Shown here in pieces: positions 19,455-30,702 of a DNA stretch of 64,000 nt. The stretch's first letter is position 1; each line of letters starts with the position of its first letter. The notes under the pieces are model-generated. The model saw only the letters and a list, made by a program, of their open reading frames with translations, was not told the DNA's origin and made no database searches. The DNA is from Skermanella pratensis (GTDB taxonomy: Bacteria; Pseudomonadota; Alphaproteobacteria; Azospirillales; Azospirillaceae), in the NCBI RefSeq assembly GCF_008843145.1, contig NZ_CP030265.1, forward strand, positions 3,210,001 through 3,274,000. The letters are read 5' to 3'. A program made the translations under genes and the position numbers.

Positions 19455-22056
19455 TACCGAAGCACTGGAACAAGAAGGCCGCCGCGCCGTCACCGAGCAG
19501 GGTTCCCTGTTCGGTGACGCGCACGCGCTCCAATACGGTACCGGCCCGGTCTATGACGAGATGGTCACCGGGGGCGGACGGCTGCGCCCGCACTGGCAGC
19601 GCTTCATGGGAGCGCTGGGCGTCCTCGACCCGTCGCTGATGGCCGAGCGGTGGGAGGCGGCGCGCCGCCTGCTGCACCAAAACGGCGTCACCTACAACAT
19701 CTACGGCGATCCCCAGGGCATGGAGCGGCCCTGGCCGCTCGACATGATCCCGCTGCTGATCCCGGCGGAGGAATGGGACGGGATCGAGGCCGGGCTGATC
19801 CAGCGCGCGACCTTGCTCAACGCCATGCTGGCCGACCTGTACGGTCCCCAGGACCTGATCCGGTCGGGCCGGCTTCCCGCGGCGCTGCTCTTTTCCGACC
19901 GCGGATTCCAGCGGACCTGCCACGGCGCCGTGCCGACCGGCGGGGTGTTCCTGCACCTTTACGCCGCCGACCTGGCGCGGGCGCCCGACGGCCGCTGGTG
20001 GGTGCTCGGCGACCGGACCCAGACGCCCAGCGGCGCCGGTTATGCGCTGGAGAACCGGGCGGTGGTCAGCCGGGTCCTGACCGACGCCTTCAAGGACTGC
20101 AACGTCCGTACCCTGGGGCCCTTCTTCACGGCGCTGCGCGAGATGCTGGTCCGGCTGGCGCCCCGCCCGACCCGCGATCCGCGCATCGTCCTGCTGACGC
20201 CCGGCCCCTACAACGAGACCTATTTCGAGCACGCCTACCTGGCCCGCCACCTCGGCATCACGCTGGTGGAGGGCGGCGACCTGACTGTGCGCGACCGTCA
20301 GGTGTTCCTGAAGACGCTGAGCGGGCTGGAGCCGGTGGACGTGATCCTGCGCCGGCTGGACGATGATTATTGCGATCCGCTGGAACTGCGGTCGGACAGT
20401 TCGCTGGGAGTCGCCGGCCTGGTCCAGGCGGTGCGCGCCGGGACGGTGGCCGTCGCCAACGCGCTGGGCAGCGGGCTGATCGAGTCGTTGTCGTTCAAGC
20501 CGTTCCTGCCGATGCTGTGCCGCCACCTGCTGGGCGAGGAGTTGAAAATCCCGGGCGTCGCCATGTGGTGGTGCGGCCAGGAGGAGGAGCGGACCTACGT
20601 GATCGAGCATCTTGATCGCCTGGTCATCAAGCCTGCCTTCGCGCATCTCGGCTCCGAGCCGGTGTTCGGCTCGTCCCTGACCCGGCAGGAGCGCCTGGAC
20701 CTGATCGCCCGCCTGCGCGCCCGTCCGGCCGACTTCATCGGCCAGGAGCAGCTCGGCCTCTCCACCGTCCCGACCTGGATCGACGGTGCGCTCCAGCCGC
20801 GCCCGCTGGTGATGCGGGTGTATCTCGCGGCCAAGCCCGAGGGCGGCTACACGGTGATGCCCGGCGGGCTGACCCGCATGTCGGCGACCGCCGGCCGGCT
20901 GATCGTGTCGATGCAGCGCGGCGGCGGCAGCAAGGATACCTGGGTGATGGCCCGAGGGCCGGCGGAAGGCCGCGCCGCGCCGCCCCGGCCCCAGGGCGTC
21001 CCGGCGGAGGTCCGCAGCACGGAGCCGCGCACCGTCGCCGCGCGCGACGTGGACGTGAAGCCCCAGAGCGGCGACCTGCCGTCGCGCGTCGCCGACGGCC
21101 TGTTCTGGCTGGGGCGCTACGCCGAGCGGTCGGAGAGCACGCTGCGCATCCTGCGCGGGGTCTATACCCGCCTGTCCGACGGCACCCGGCCCGGCGGCGG
21201 GGACGAGCTGGTGCCGCTGATGCGGCTGATGGACTGGACCGGCATGGTGCCCCGCGATCTGGCCGACATGGCGGAGAGCGGAACCGGGCGCGGCCTGCGC
21301 CAAGCGCTCCAGGGAGCGGTATTCGACGGAGGGCACCCGAACAGCCTGCGCGCCAATATCCAGCGGCTGCACCGGACCGCCGCCGGCGTGCGCGACCGGC
21401 TATCGCTCGACATGTGGCGCGTGATTTCCCAGCTCGACCGCCAATGCGAGCCCGTCTCGGCGCGGGCGCGGGTCGATACGGCGATGCTGCTGCGGCTGGA
21501 CGACCTGATCACCACGCTCGCGGCCCTGGCCGGACTGGAACAGGAAAGCATGACCCGCGGTCCGGGCTGGCGATTCCTCGACATCGGACGGCGACTGGAA
21601 CGCGGAATCAACAGCTTGGCGCTGATGCGCGGCACCCGGATCTGCGACGGCGTCGGCGACGATCCGGCGGTGCTGGAAGTCCTGCTGGAACTCGGCGAGA
21701 GCTTCATGACCTACCGGGAGCGCTACTATACCACCGCCCAGCGGACGCCGGTCCTGTACCTGCTGCTGTGCGACGAGACGAACCCCCGCGCCCTGGCCTA
21801 CCAGCTCTCCCACCTCGCGAGGCATCTGGCGGCCCTGCCGCGCCCGCCGGTGGTCAACCTGCGGGTCAACCAGACCCCGATCGCGGCGGCGATCCGTCTG
21901 ATCGAGGACACCCGCGAAATCCTGCGCGAGCCGGAAATCATCCGCGACCGCTTCGCGCTCCGCAACGCCCTGAACGGCCTGGCCGACCGGCTGCCCGAAA
22001 TCTCCAACCTGCTGGCCCACGCCTATTTCAGCCATGCCTTCTCCCGCCCAGCCTGA
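19447..22056 (+). CDS. Circularly permuted ATP-grasp / alpha-E fusion protein
   Basis: The 869-residue protein joins two families often encoded separately. The N-terminal part (about 1-510; COG2308, DUF404/407) is a circularly permuted ATP-grasp with RTYVIEHLDRLVIKPAF as the ATP-binding lysine strand, LTPGPYNETYFEH, and RPLVMRVYL / MPGGLTRM near its end. The C-terminal part (about 540-869; COG2307, alpha-E/DUF403) is all-helical, with ADGLFWLGRYAERSE and PRALAYQLSHL. The start is TTG, overlapping the previous stop. ATP-grasp enzymes of this type are predicted amide or peptide ligases, with alpha-E as partner. Co-occurrence with two transglutaminase-like proteins suggests an unusual peptide being made and cleaved. 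The fusion itself supports a direct complex. Confidence 0.9.
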   Translation: MADTEALEQEGRRAVTEQGSLFGDAHALQYGTGPVYDEMVTGGGRLRPHWQRFMGALGVLDPSLMAERWEAARRLLHQNGVTYNIYGDPQGMERPWPLDMIPLLIPAEEWDGIEAGLIQRATLLNAMLADLYGPQDLIRSGRLPAALLFSDRGFQRTCHGAVPTGGVFLHLYAADLARAPDGRWWVLGDRTQTPSGAGYALENRAVVSRVLTDAFKDCNVRTLGPFFTALREMLVRLAPRPTRDPRIVLLTPGPYNETYFEHAYLARHLGITLVEGGDLTVRDRQVFLKTLSGLEPVDVILRRLDDDYCDPLELRSDSSLGVAGLVQAVRAGTVAVANALGSGLIESLSFKPFLPMLCRHLLGEELKIPGVAMWWCGQEEERTYVIEHLDRLVIKPAFAHLGSEPVFGSSLTRQERLDLIARLRARPADFIGQEQLGLSTVPTWIDGALQPRPLVMRVYLAAKPEGGYTVMPGGLTRMSATAGRLIVSMQRGGGSKDTWVMARGPAEGRAAPPRPQGVPAEVRSTEPRTVAARDVDVKPQSGDLPSRVADGLFWLGRYAERSESTLRILRGVYTRLSDGTRPGGGDELVPLMRLMDWTGMVPRDLADMAESGTGRGLRQALQGAVFDGGHPNSLRANIQRLHRTAAGVRDRLSLDMWRVISQLDRQCEPVSARARVDTAMLLRLDDLITTLAALAGLEQESMTRGPGWRFLDIGRRLERGINSLALMRGTRICDGVGDDPAVLEVLLELGESFMTYRERYYTTAQRTPVLYLLLCDETNPRALAYQLSHLARHLAALPRPPVVNLRVNQTPIAAAIRLIEDTREILREPEIIRDRFALRNALNGLADRLPEISNLLAHAYFSHAFSRPA

Positions 22057-23047
22057 CCCTGCCGCCGTGCCGGACGATGCCGCCGCGCCCGAGGAATCCG
22101 ACGCGCCCGAGGAATCCAGTGCGTCCGAGGAATCCAGTGCGCCCGGCGACGCCGCGGCCCGGCCGGTGCGCTACCGCACCCGGCACACGACCAACTACGA
22201 GTACGGCGACGGAGTCTCGGTCTCCCAGCACGTCGTCCATCTCGGCCCGCGCGACAATCCGCGGCAAACCTGCTCGTCGGTGACCCTGACGATCACACCC
22301 GAGCCCGCCGTGCGGGAGGCCTGGCTGGACTATTTCGGAAACCCGGCGGAGTATTTCGCGGTCCAGGAGCCCCACCGGTCGCTGCTGATCGAGTCGGTCG
22401 TCGAACTGGAAGTCACGCCGCCCGAGCCGCTGGAAGCCGACTCCGCCCCCGCGTGGGAAGAGGTCAGGGACACGGCCCGGGTGCCGCGCGCTTGCGATGC
22501 GATCGAGGCCAACGAGTTCCTGTTCGACAGCGTGATGGTAAAAGCGTCGCCCGACTTGGCCGCCTACGCAGAACCGTCGTTCCCACCGGGCCGGCCCGCG
22601 GTCGAGGCCGTGCTAGACCTGATGCACCGCATCCATGGGGACTTCACCTTCGATTCGACGGCGACGACGGTGGCGACTCCGCTGGCGGACGTGCTCGCCC
22701 ACAGGCGCGGCGTCTGCCAGGACTTCGCCCATCTGGGAGTCGGCTGCCTGCGTTCGATCGGGCTCCCCGCCCGCTATGTCAGCGGCTATCTGCGCACCCA
22801 TCCGCCGCCGGGTCGCCCCCGGCTGGTCGGTGCCGACATGTCGCACGCCTGGTTCTCCGTCTGGTGCGGGACGGAGACCGGCTGGGTCGACCTGGACCCG
22901 ACCAACGACAAGCCGGTCGATGCCGACTACATCACGCTTGCCTGGGGCCGCGACTATGACGACGTCAGTCCCGTGAGGGGTGTGATCCTGGGCGGCTGGG
23001 GCCACACGTTGAGCGTCCAGGTGGACGTGGAACCTCTTACGGATTGA
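22034..23047 (+). CDS. Transglutaminase family protein (COG1305)
   Basis: The 337-residue protein has an N-terminal transglutaminase-associated beta domain (about 50-130, TRHTTNYEYGDGVSVSQHVV) and a papain-like transglutaminase core. The core has Cys228 (RRGVCQDFAHL), His271 (MSHAWFSVWCG) and the aspartate of DLDPTND. It overlaps the upstream ATP-grasp/alpha-E gene by 23 bases, so all three genes form one translationally coupled unit. Residues about 17-38 are a threefold acidic/Ser repeat (EES-APEES type) encoded by an 18-base tandem repeat; this linker is not part of the fold. A hairpin with U-tract ends the operon. It probably hydrolyses or transfers glutamyl/amide bonds in the product of the ATP-grasp partner. 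Confidence 0.9.
   Translation: MPSPAQPDPAAVPDDAAAPEESDAPEESSASEESSAPGDAAARPVRYRTRHTTNYEYGDGVSVSQHVVHLGPRDNPRQTCSSVTLTITPEPAVREAWLDYFGNPAEYFAVQEPHRSLLIESVVELEVTPPEPLEADSAPAWEEVRDTARVPRACDAIEANEFLFDSVMVKASPDLAAYAEPSFPPGRPAVEAVLDLMHRIHGDFTFDSTATTVATPLADVLAHRRGVCQDFAHLGVGCLRSIGLPARYVSGYLRTHPPPGRPRLVGADMSHAWFSVWCGTETGWVDLDPTNDKPVDADYITLAWGRDYDDVSPVRGVILGGWGHTLSVQVDVEPLTD
22091..22144 (+). repeat. 18-bp tandem repeat, three copies, within the transglutaminase N-terminus
   Basis: GAGGAATCC recurs at 22091, 22109 and 22127 with near-identical 9-base followers. It encodes a six-residue acidic repeat. The period is a multiple of three, so copy change keeps the frame. Confidence 0.85.
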
Positions 23048-23050
23048 AAA

Positions 23051-23074
23051 CCCTACCAATGTAGGGCTTATTTT
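23051..23074 (+). terminator. Terminator of the transglutaminase/ATP-grasp operon
   Basis: The stem CCCTAC / GTAGGG with a CAAT loop is followed by CTTATTTT, four bases after the last stop. Confidence 0.8.
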
Positions 23075-23117
23075 AGTATATTCCCGCGAAATACATCAAA
23101 GCCTTGCGGGCGAAGGC

Positions 23118-24323
23118 GTGAAACAAAAACTTACAAATATATTGATTCGTGTAGCTGACAAAACGTTGGCGAATATCGATGGTGACCTTTCCCTGGCCCA
23201 GGTCCATGACCTGATACAGCCCAGGGGCCACTCGCCCGTGATACAGCGGCGGCGCGCCGCCCTTATCGTTTCCCGGGCCCGGATCGTCGCCGGCGTCTTC
23301 TCCATCCTGACGCCGCTCTGGATCGCCATCGACATGTACCTGTTCGCCTGGCCCGAATGGGGTTACCTGGCGGCGCTGAGGGTCAGCGCCAGCGTTGCCT
23401 TCGGCGCGCTGGCGCTTTCCTACCGCGGCGGCGAGGGGATGAAGCAGGCTTGGACGGCATTGGCATGGCTTCTATCGGTACCGACGCTGTTCTTCATCGC
23501 GTCGCATCCGATGGTCAACCAGTTCGACCCGGACAGCCCCGCGGCCGCCATAGCGGCCGGCTACGCCTTCCTGCCGTTCGTGATGTGCGCCGGCCTCAGC
23601 GTCTTTCCCATCACCGCGGTGGAAGGGATCATCTTCGCCACCCCGCTGCTGCTGGCCCACCTGACTGCCGGCGTCTACGGGTCGGCGATCTTCCCGTTCA
23701 ACTCCTATCTCGGGGCCATGTGGCTTCTGTTGCTGCTGTCCTCCGTCGCGACGCTGGCGGCCATGAGCCAACTCCATTTCCTCATGGCACTGGTCAACCA
23801 GTCCTCGCACGACAAGCTGACCGGCGCCTATGCCCGGCGGATCGGGGAGGAAATGCTGAACCTCCAGTTCGGCAACGCCCGACGCAACAAGCGCCCGTTG
23901 TCCCTGGTGTTCGTCGACCTGGACGATTTCAAGAAGGTGAACGACCGCTTCGGCCATGAGGAGGGTGACCGCGTGTTGCGCGACGCGGCGCAGTCCCTGC
24001 TGAAGGGGCTGCGCCAGGGTGACTTGGTCATCCGCTGGGGCGGGGAGGAGTTCCTGATCGTCATGCCCGATACGGACACGCCGGGCGCGTTGACGGCGAT
24101 CCGGCGCCTGCGCGCCGACGGGCTCGGCGTGAGGCCCGACGGCAAGCCCCAGACCGCCAGCATCGGGATCGCCGAAGCCATCACGGAAGCACTGGAAAGC
24201 TCGACCCAACTGGTGGAGATCGCCGACCACCGCATGTACGTGGCCAAGCAGGCCGGCAAGGATTGCATCTGCACCGGCGAGGAGGGCGCCCCGGTCACCA
24301 GCGTGGAACTGGAGACGGCCTGA
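23118..24323 (+). CDS. Membrane-bound GGDEF diguanylate cyclase
   Basis: The 401-residue protein has about five or six hydrophobic helices (residues about 50-220) followed by a GGDEF domain. The active site is WGGEEF (GGEEF at residues 308-312). The product-inhibition I-site RQGD (299-302) lies five residues before it, so the enzyme should make c-di-GMP and be feedback-inhibited. The DLDDFKKVNDRFGHEEGD motif is intact. The membrane part has no recognised sensor family and resembles MASE-like integral membrane sensors. The start is GTG at 23118, directly after a GGCGAAGG stretch. It stands alone after the transglutaminase operon terminator. The exopolysaccharide genes at 56-64 kb are a plausible but unproven output. 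Confidence 0.88.
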   Translation: MKQKLTNILIRVADKTLANIDGDLSLAQVHDLIQPRGHSPVIQRRRAALIVSRARIVAGVFSILTPLWIAIDMYLFAWPEWGYLAALRVSASVAFGALALSYRGGEGMKQAWTALAWLLSVPTLFFIASHPMVNQFDPDSPAAAIAAGYAFLPFVMCAGLSVFPITAVEGIIFATPLLLAHLTAGVYGSAIFPFNSYLGAMWLLLLLSSVATLAAMSQLHFLMALVNQSSHDKLTGAYARRIGEEMLNLQFGNARRNKRPLSLVFVDLDDFKKVNDRFGHEEGDRVLRDAAQSLLKGLRQGDLVIRWGGEEFLIVMPDTDTPGALTAIRRLRADGLGVRPDGKPQTASIGIAEAITEALESSTQLVEIADHRMYVAKQAGKDCICTGEEGAPVTSVELETA

Positions 24324-24371
24324 CAACGCTGCCCGATCAGGTCGATCCGCCTGGGGCAGCCGGGTCGATGC

Positions 24372-24452
24372 GTTGGGCCACGGCCAACCTACGATCGACG
24401 ACCCGCATCAACTCTGCCCTGCATCAAACCGTAGGTTGGCCCGTGGCCCAAT
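24372..24452. repeat. Inverted repeat element between converging genes
   Basis: TTGGGCCACGGCCAACCTAC (24373-24392) is repeated in inverted form at 24431-24451 with one extra G. About 38 bases lie between. It resembles the 'GTAGGTTGG' mobile palindromic elements seen in many proteobacteria. It sits between the cyclase and prfC 3' ends and could act as a two-way terminator. Confidence 0.7.
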
Positions 24453-24544
24453 GCATCCCGGCGAGTGGAACGGCAGGCTGCATGGACCGGAGCAAGCCAA
24501 CCCGGTCGGAAACATCGGCCAGTCAGCCCCGGCTCGGCCCTCGT

Positions 24545-26158
24545 CTACTGCGCGGCGGCCTGTTGCACGATTCGGTTCTGCTCGCGCGTCTTCAGGAACT
24601 GCACCTTGGGGAAATCCTCCTGGGTGCGGTTCATGTGCCAGGAATTACGCGACAGGAAGACCAGCGCGCCGTCATGGTCCTCCGCCAAGTTGGCGCGGTT
24701 GGAGTCGACGAAGCGCTTCATCTCGACCGGGTCCTCGCACTCGATCCACCTGGCGGCATCGACCGAGGCCGATTCGAACCGGGCGGAAATGCCGTACTCG
24801 GCCTCGATCCGCGCCGCGAGCACCTCGAACTGGAGCTGCCCGACAACGCCGACCAGCCAATCCGACCCGAGGAGAGGCTTGAACACTTGGCTCGCCCCCT
24901 CCTCCGCGAAATGCTCCAGCGCCTTCCGCAGGTGCTTGACCCGCATCGGGTCGTCCAGGCGGACCCGCTGCAGCAGTTCAGGAGCAAAGCTCGGAACGCC
25001 CGTGAACCGCAGATCCTCGCCTTCGGTCAGCGTGTCGCCGATCCGGAGCGAGCCGTGGTTCGGGATGCCGATGATATCGCCCGGCCAAGCGTCCTCGGCC
25101 AGTTCCCGGTCGCGCGCCAGGAACAGCACCGCGTTGTTCACGGCGAGCTGCTTGCCGGAGCGCATGTGCTTCAACTTGACGCCGCGCCGGAAATGGCCCG
25201 AGCACAGCCTGAAGAAGGCGATGCGGTCACGGTGGTTGGGGTCCATGTTGGCCTGGACCTTGAACACGAACCCCGTCACTTTCGGCTCTATCGGTTCGAC
25301 TTGGCGACCGTCGGCTGGCTGCGGCCGCGGCGGCGGCGCCAGTTCGCCCAACCCCTTCAGCAGCTCCTGGACACCGAAATTATTGATGGCGCTGCCGAAG
25401 AACACCGGCGTCAGATGGCCGGCGCGGTAGGACTCGAGATCGAACTCCGGACAGAGACCGCGCGCCATCTCGACCTCCTCGCGGAGCGTCGCGACGGCAT
25501 GGGCCGGCAGAAGCTCGTCGAGCTTCGGGTCGTCCAGGCCTTCACACTTGATGCCCCCGCCGGCCACGTCGCCCTGGCGCTTGTCCATCAGGATCAACTG
25601 GTCGCGCAGCAGGTCGTAGCAGCCGAGGAAGCCCCGGCCGGACCCGATCGGCCAACTGGCCGGCGTGACGTCGATCGCCAGCGTCTCCTCGATCTCGCTG
25701 ATCAGCTCGAACGGGTCACGGGCCTCGCGGTCCATCTTGTTGACGAACGTGATGATCGGCACGTCGCGCAGCCGGCAGACCTCGAACAGCTTGCGAGTCT
25801 GGCTCTCGATGCCCTTGGCGGCATCGATCACCATGACGGCGCTGTCGACGGCCGTCAGCGTGCGGTAGGTATCTTCGGAGAAGTCTTCGTGGCCCGGCGT
25901 GTCCACCAGGTTGAAGGTCCGGTCGTCATAATCGAAGTTCATGACCGATGCGGTCACGGAGATACCGCGCTCGCGTTCGACCTTCATCCAGTCGGACCGG
26001 GCACGACGCTGCTCGCCGCGCGCCTTGACGGCGCCGGCAAGCTGGATCGCACCACCGAACAGCAGAAGCTTCTCGGTCAGGGTAGTCTTGCCGGCGTCGG
26101 GGTGCGCGATGATCGCGAACGTCCGGCGCCGGGAGACGGCATCCTGCAGTTCATTCAT
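24545..26158 (-). CDS. prfC: Peptide chain release factor 3
   Basis: This 537-residue translational GTPase has the RF3 layout. G1 is AHPDAGKTT (residues 18-26), the switch region is ERERGISVTAS, G3 is DTPGHEDFSEDT and G4 is NKMD. The RF3-specific domains 2 and 3 follow, ending with VQFLKTREQNRIV. It recycles RF1 and RF2 from the ribosome after termination. Length and motifs are complete. The helicase gene lies 45 bases upstream on the same strand and the two may be cotranscribed. An inverted repeat lies about 90 bases after its stop. Confidence 0.96.
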   Translation of the reverse strand: MNELQDAVSRRRTFAIIAHPDAGKTTLTEKLLLFGGAIQLAGAVKARGEQRRARSDWMKVERERGISVTASVMNFDYDDRTFNLVDTPGHEDFSEDTYRTLTAVDSAVMVIDAAKGIESQTRKLFEVCRLRDVPIITFVNKMDREARDPFELISEIEETLAIDVTPASWPIGSGRGFLGCYDLLRDQLILMDKRQGDVAGGGIKCEGLDDPKLDELLPAHAVATLREEVEMARGLCPEFDLESYRAGHLTPVFFGSAINNFGVQELLKGLGELAPPPRPQPADGRQVEPIEPKVTGFVFKVQANMDPNHRDRIAFFRLCSGHFRRGVKLKHMRSGKQLAVNNAVLFLARDRELAEDAWPGDIIGIPNHGSLRIGDTLTEGEDLRFTGVPSFAPELLQRVRLDDPMRVKHLRKALEHFAEEGASQVFKPLLGSDWLVGVVGQLQFEVLAARIEAEYGISARFESASVDAARWIECEDPVEMKRFVDSNRANLAEDHDGALVFLSRNSWHMNRTQEDFPKVQFLKTREQNRIVQQAAAQ

Positions 26159-26203
26159 GAGCTGCCTCCCTTGGCGTTTCGTACCCCGGAGATCCCGTCG
26201 GCC

Positions 26204-27622
26204 TTAGCTGGCCGACGAGTAGCCGCGACGGCCGCCGCCCGCGGAATGGTCGCGGTCACGGCGGACCGGATTGTAGCCGCCGCGCTCGCCATGGGGACGG
26301 TCGCCGCCGGCATGACGATGCTCGGCATGGGGACGGTCACCGTGGCCATGACCCCGGTCGCTCCGCTCGCCTTCCGGGCGACGCTGGCCGCCGAAACCGC
26401 CGCGCCCCTGGGGAGCACCCTGGCCTCCGCTGCGGTACGGCCGCTTGTTGAAGCCGCCCGGATTGGCGCTGCGCGGACGCTCGCTCGGCTCCAGGCCCGG
26501 GATCACATGGTTGGTCAGCGGCTTGCCGATGAAATGCTCGATCGCCTTGACCTGCTTCCAGTCGTTCCGGGTGAAGAACGAGTAGGCGGTGCCGGATGCA
26601 CCGGCCCGGCCGGTGCGGCCGATGCGGTGGACGTAATCCTCCGCGATCTTCGGCAGGTCGAAATTGATAACCTGCGCGATGTCGGAGATGTCGATGCCGC
26701 GGGCCGCCACGTCGGTGGCGATCAGCAGGCGGATGCGGCCCCGGCGCAGGTCTTCGATCGTGCGGTTGCGCTGGTGCTGCTTCATGTCGCCATGGAGGGC
26801 GCCGGCGGAATGACCCTTGGCGCACAGCTCCTCGGCCAGGCGGTCGGCATCGCGCTTGGTCGCGGCGAAGACGATCATCTTGCCCTCGGCGTCCGTGGAC
26901 ACGAGGTGGTCGAGCAGGCGATGCTTGTGCCCCAGGTCATCGGCCCGCAGCAGGCGCTGGTCGATGGTGTCGTGGCTGACGTTGCGGCCCGCGATGTCGA
27001 TCCGCTCCGGGTTCTTCAGCAGACGGGCGGCGAGCCGCTCCATCGGACCGTCGCAAGTCGCGGTGAACATCAGGGTCTGGCGGGCCGCCGGGCAGGCGGC
27101 GGCGATCTGTTCGACCGGCTCGATGAAGCCCATGTCGAGCATGCGGTCGGCCTCGTCCAGCACCAGAAGTTCCAGCCCCGACAGGTTGACGCGGCCCCGC
27201 TCCAGGTGGTCGATCAGACGGCCCGGAGTGGCCACGATCAGGTCGACGCGCCGCTCCAGCATGCGGAGCTGCTCACGGTACGGCATGCCGCCCAGGATCA
27301 CGCCGGTCTGGACACGGTCGAACTTGGAGTACTTGCGGACGGCGTCCAGGATCTGGGTCGCCAGTTCGCGAGTCGGCGACAGCACGAGGACACGGGGTCC
27401 GAAGCTGCCGGCCGGGCGCGGCGTCTTCAGCTTCTGAAGGGCCGGAAGGACGAACGCGGCGGTCTTGCCGGTTCCGGTGTTGGCCGAAGCGACCAGATCC
27501 CGACCGGCCAGCGCCAACGGAATAGCCTTTTCCTGGATCGGGGTCGGCTCGTTGTAGCCGGAAGCTTCGACGGCTTGCAGAATGGTCGGGTGAAGGTCGA
27601 GTTCAGCGAAAGTCATAGTCAA
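26204..27622 (-). CDS. RhlE-like DEAD-box RNA helicase
   Basis: The 472-residue RNA helicase has the Q motif (FAELDLHPTILQAV, then GYNEPTPIQ), Walker A ANTGTGKT (47-54), the DEAD box in LDEADRMLDMGF, and HRIGRTGRAG in motif VI. Motif III reads TAT (MFTATCDG) instead of the usual SAT, a conservative change at the residue that couples ATP hydrolysis to unwinding. The last 85 or so residues are a Gly/Arg/His-rich low-complexity tail (GGQGAPQGRGGFGGQ type) likely to bind RNA. It fits the RhlE/CsdA group involved in ribosome assembly, RNA decay and cold adaptation. The exact orthologue was not decided. Confidence 0.92.
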   Translation of the reverse strand: MTMTFAELDLHPTILQAVEASGYNEPTPIQEKAIPLALAGRDLVASANTGTGKTAAFVLPALQKLKTPRPAGSFGPRVLVLSPTRELATQILDAVRKYSKFDRVQTGVILGGMPYREQLRMLERRVDLIVATPGRLIDHLERGRVNLSGLELLVLDEADRMLDMGFIEPVEQIAAACPAARQTLMFTATCDGPMERLAARLLKNPERIDIAGRNVSHDTIDQRLLRADDLGHKHRLLDHLVSTDAEGKMIVFAATKRDADRLAEELCAKGHSAGALHGDMKQHQRNRTIEDLRRGRIRLLIATDVAARGIDISDIAQVINFDLPKIAEDYVHRIGRTGRAGASGTAYSFFTRNDWKQVKAIEHFIGKPLTNHVIPGLEPSERPRSANPGGFNKRPYRSGGQGAPQGRGGFGGQRRPEGERSDRGHGHGDRPHAEHRHAGGDRPHGERGGYNPVRRDRDHSAGGGRRGYSSAS

Positions 27623-27955
27623 AAACGTAATCCTCGGTACGTGAGTCCTTTCGGCGAAGGCTTGCGGCCATCACCGTGGGACAAGACAAGGCGGCGCTCC
27701 CGTCGGCCTTTCAGGCCAGGGGCGTCGCGCGTAACGAGCGGCTGCTTTCGGAGAATGAGCGAGCGGGGCGATCGGGCGATAGTCGCGTCCGAAGGTCCAG
27801 CAATACAATATCCGCAAGGCACGAGGGGCCGAAATGCGGATACGGCACCATGCCGACCGTCGGGGGCCCAAGCCACTCAACAGGGGTGTAGATAGCACCT
27901 TTCCTGGAAATTACCAGAGGCGATTTCGATGATATGTGCGCCTGCGGCAAGCTGG
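27623..27955. other. Leader/intergenic region upstream of the helicase gene
   Basis: About 330 bases precede the helicase start on the minus strand. There is no gene-like frame with a family match. Long leaders are common for RhlE-type helicases, but I saw no defined cold-box or riboswitch here. Confidence 0.4.
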
Positions 27956-27989
27956 CAGGAGGAGGGGCGGCCTGCCGCCCCTCCTCCTG
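27956..27989 (-). terminator. Strong hairpin after glgP
   Basis: CAGGAGGAGGGGCGGC and GCCGCCCCTCCTCCTG form a perfect 16-bp stem with a two-base centre, 18 bases past the glgP stop. No U-tract follows on the minus strand, so it may act as an RNA 3'-end stabiliser as well as a terminator. Confidence 0.6.
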
Positions 27990-28006
27990 CCGGCTTGGGC
28001 CGGCCC

Positions 28007-30484
<2,478 letters not shown>

Positions 30485-30702
30485 GGATACGCGACTTTCT
30501 GCTGCAAACTTCGTGAATCGGATCGCGCGTCCCCTCGTGCCACGCGAATGATTAACCGTGTACCGCTTTTTTAGTTAAGACTTCCTAAGCGTTGCTATCC
30601 GGATCTCGGCGCCCGGTTCGTTTCGCAGCATCTTCCCTGGTAATGTGAAGAGAGTAGGATGAGTTGTCACCGGCCATGCCGGCGCGTATCCCGTAGGGCA
30701 AG

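Noticed and set aside
16245-19493. 1,082-residue minus-strand open frame opposite the DUF2126 gene
   Set aside because: Shadow of a long high-GC gene. No family resemblance, no ribosome site, and repetitive charged composition.
24263-27895. 1,210-residue plus-strand open frame opposite prfC and the helicase
   Set aside because: It crosses two unrelated genes and their gap with no domain; both minus-strand proteins are well-known families.
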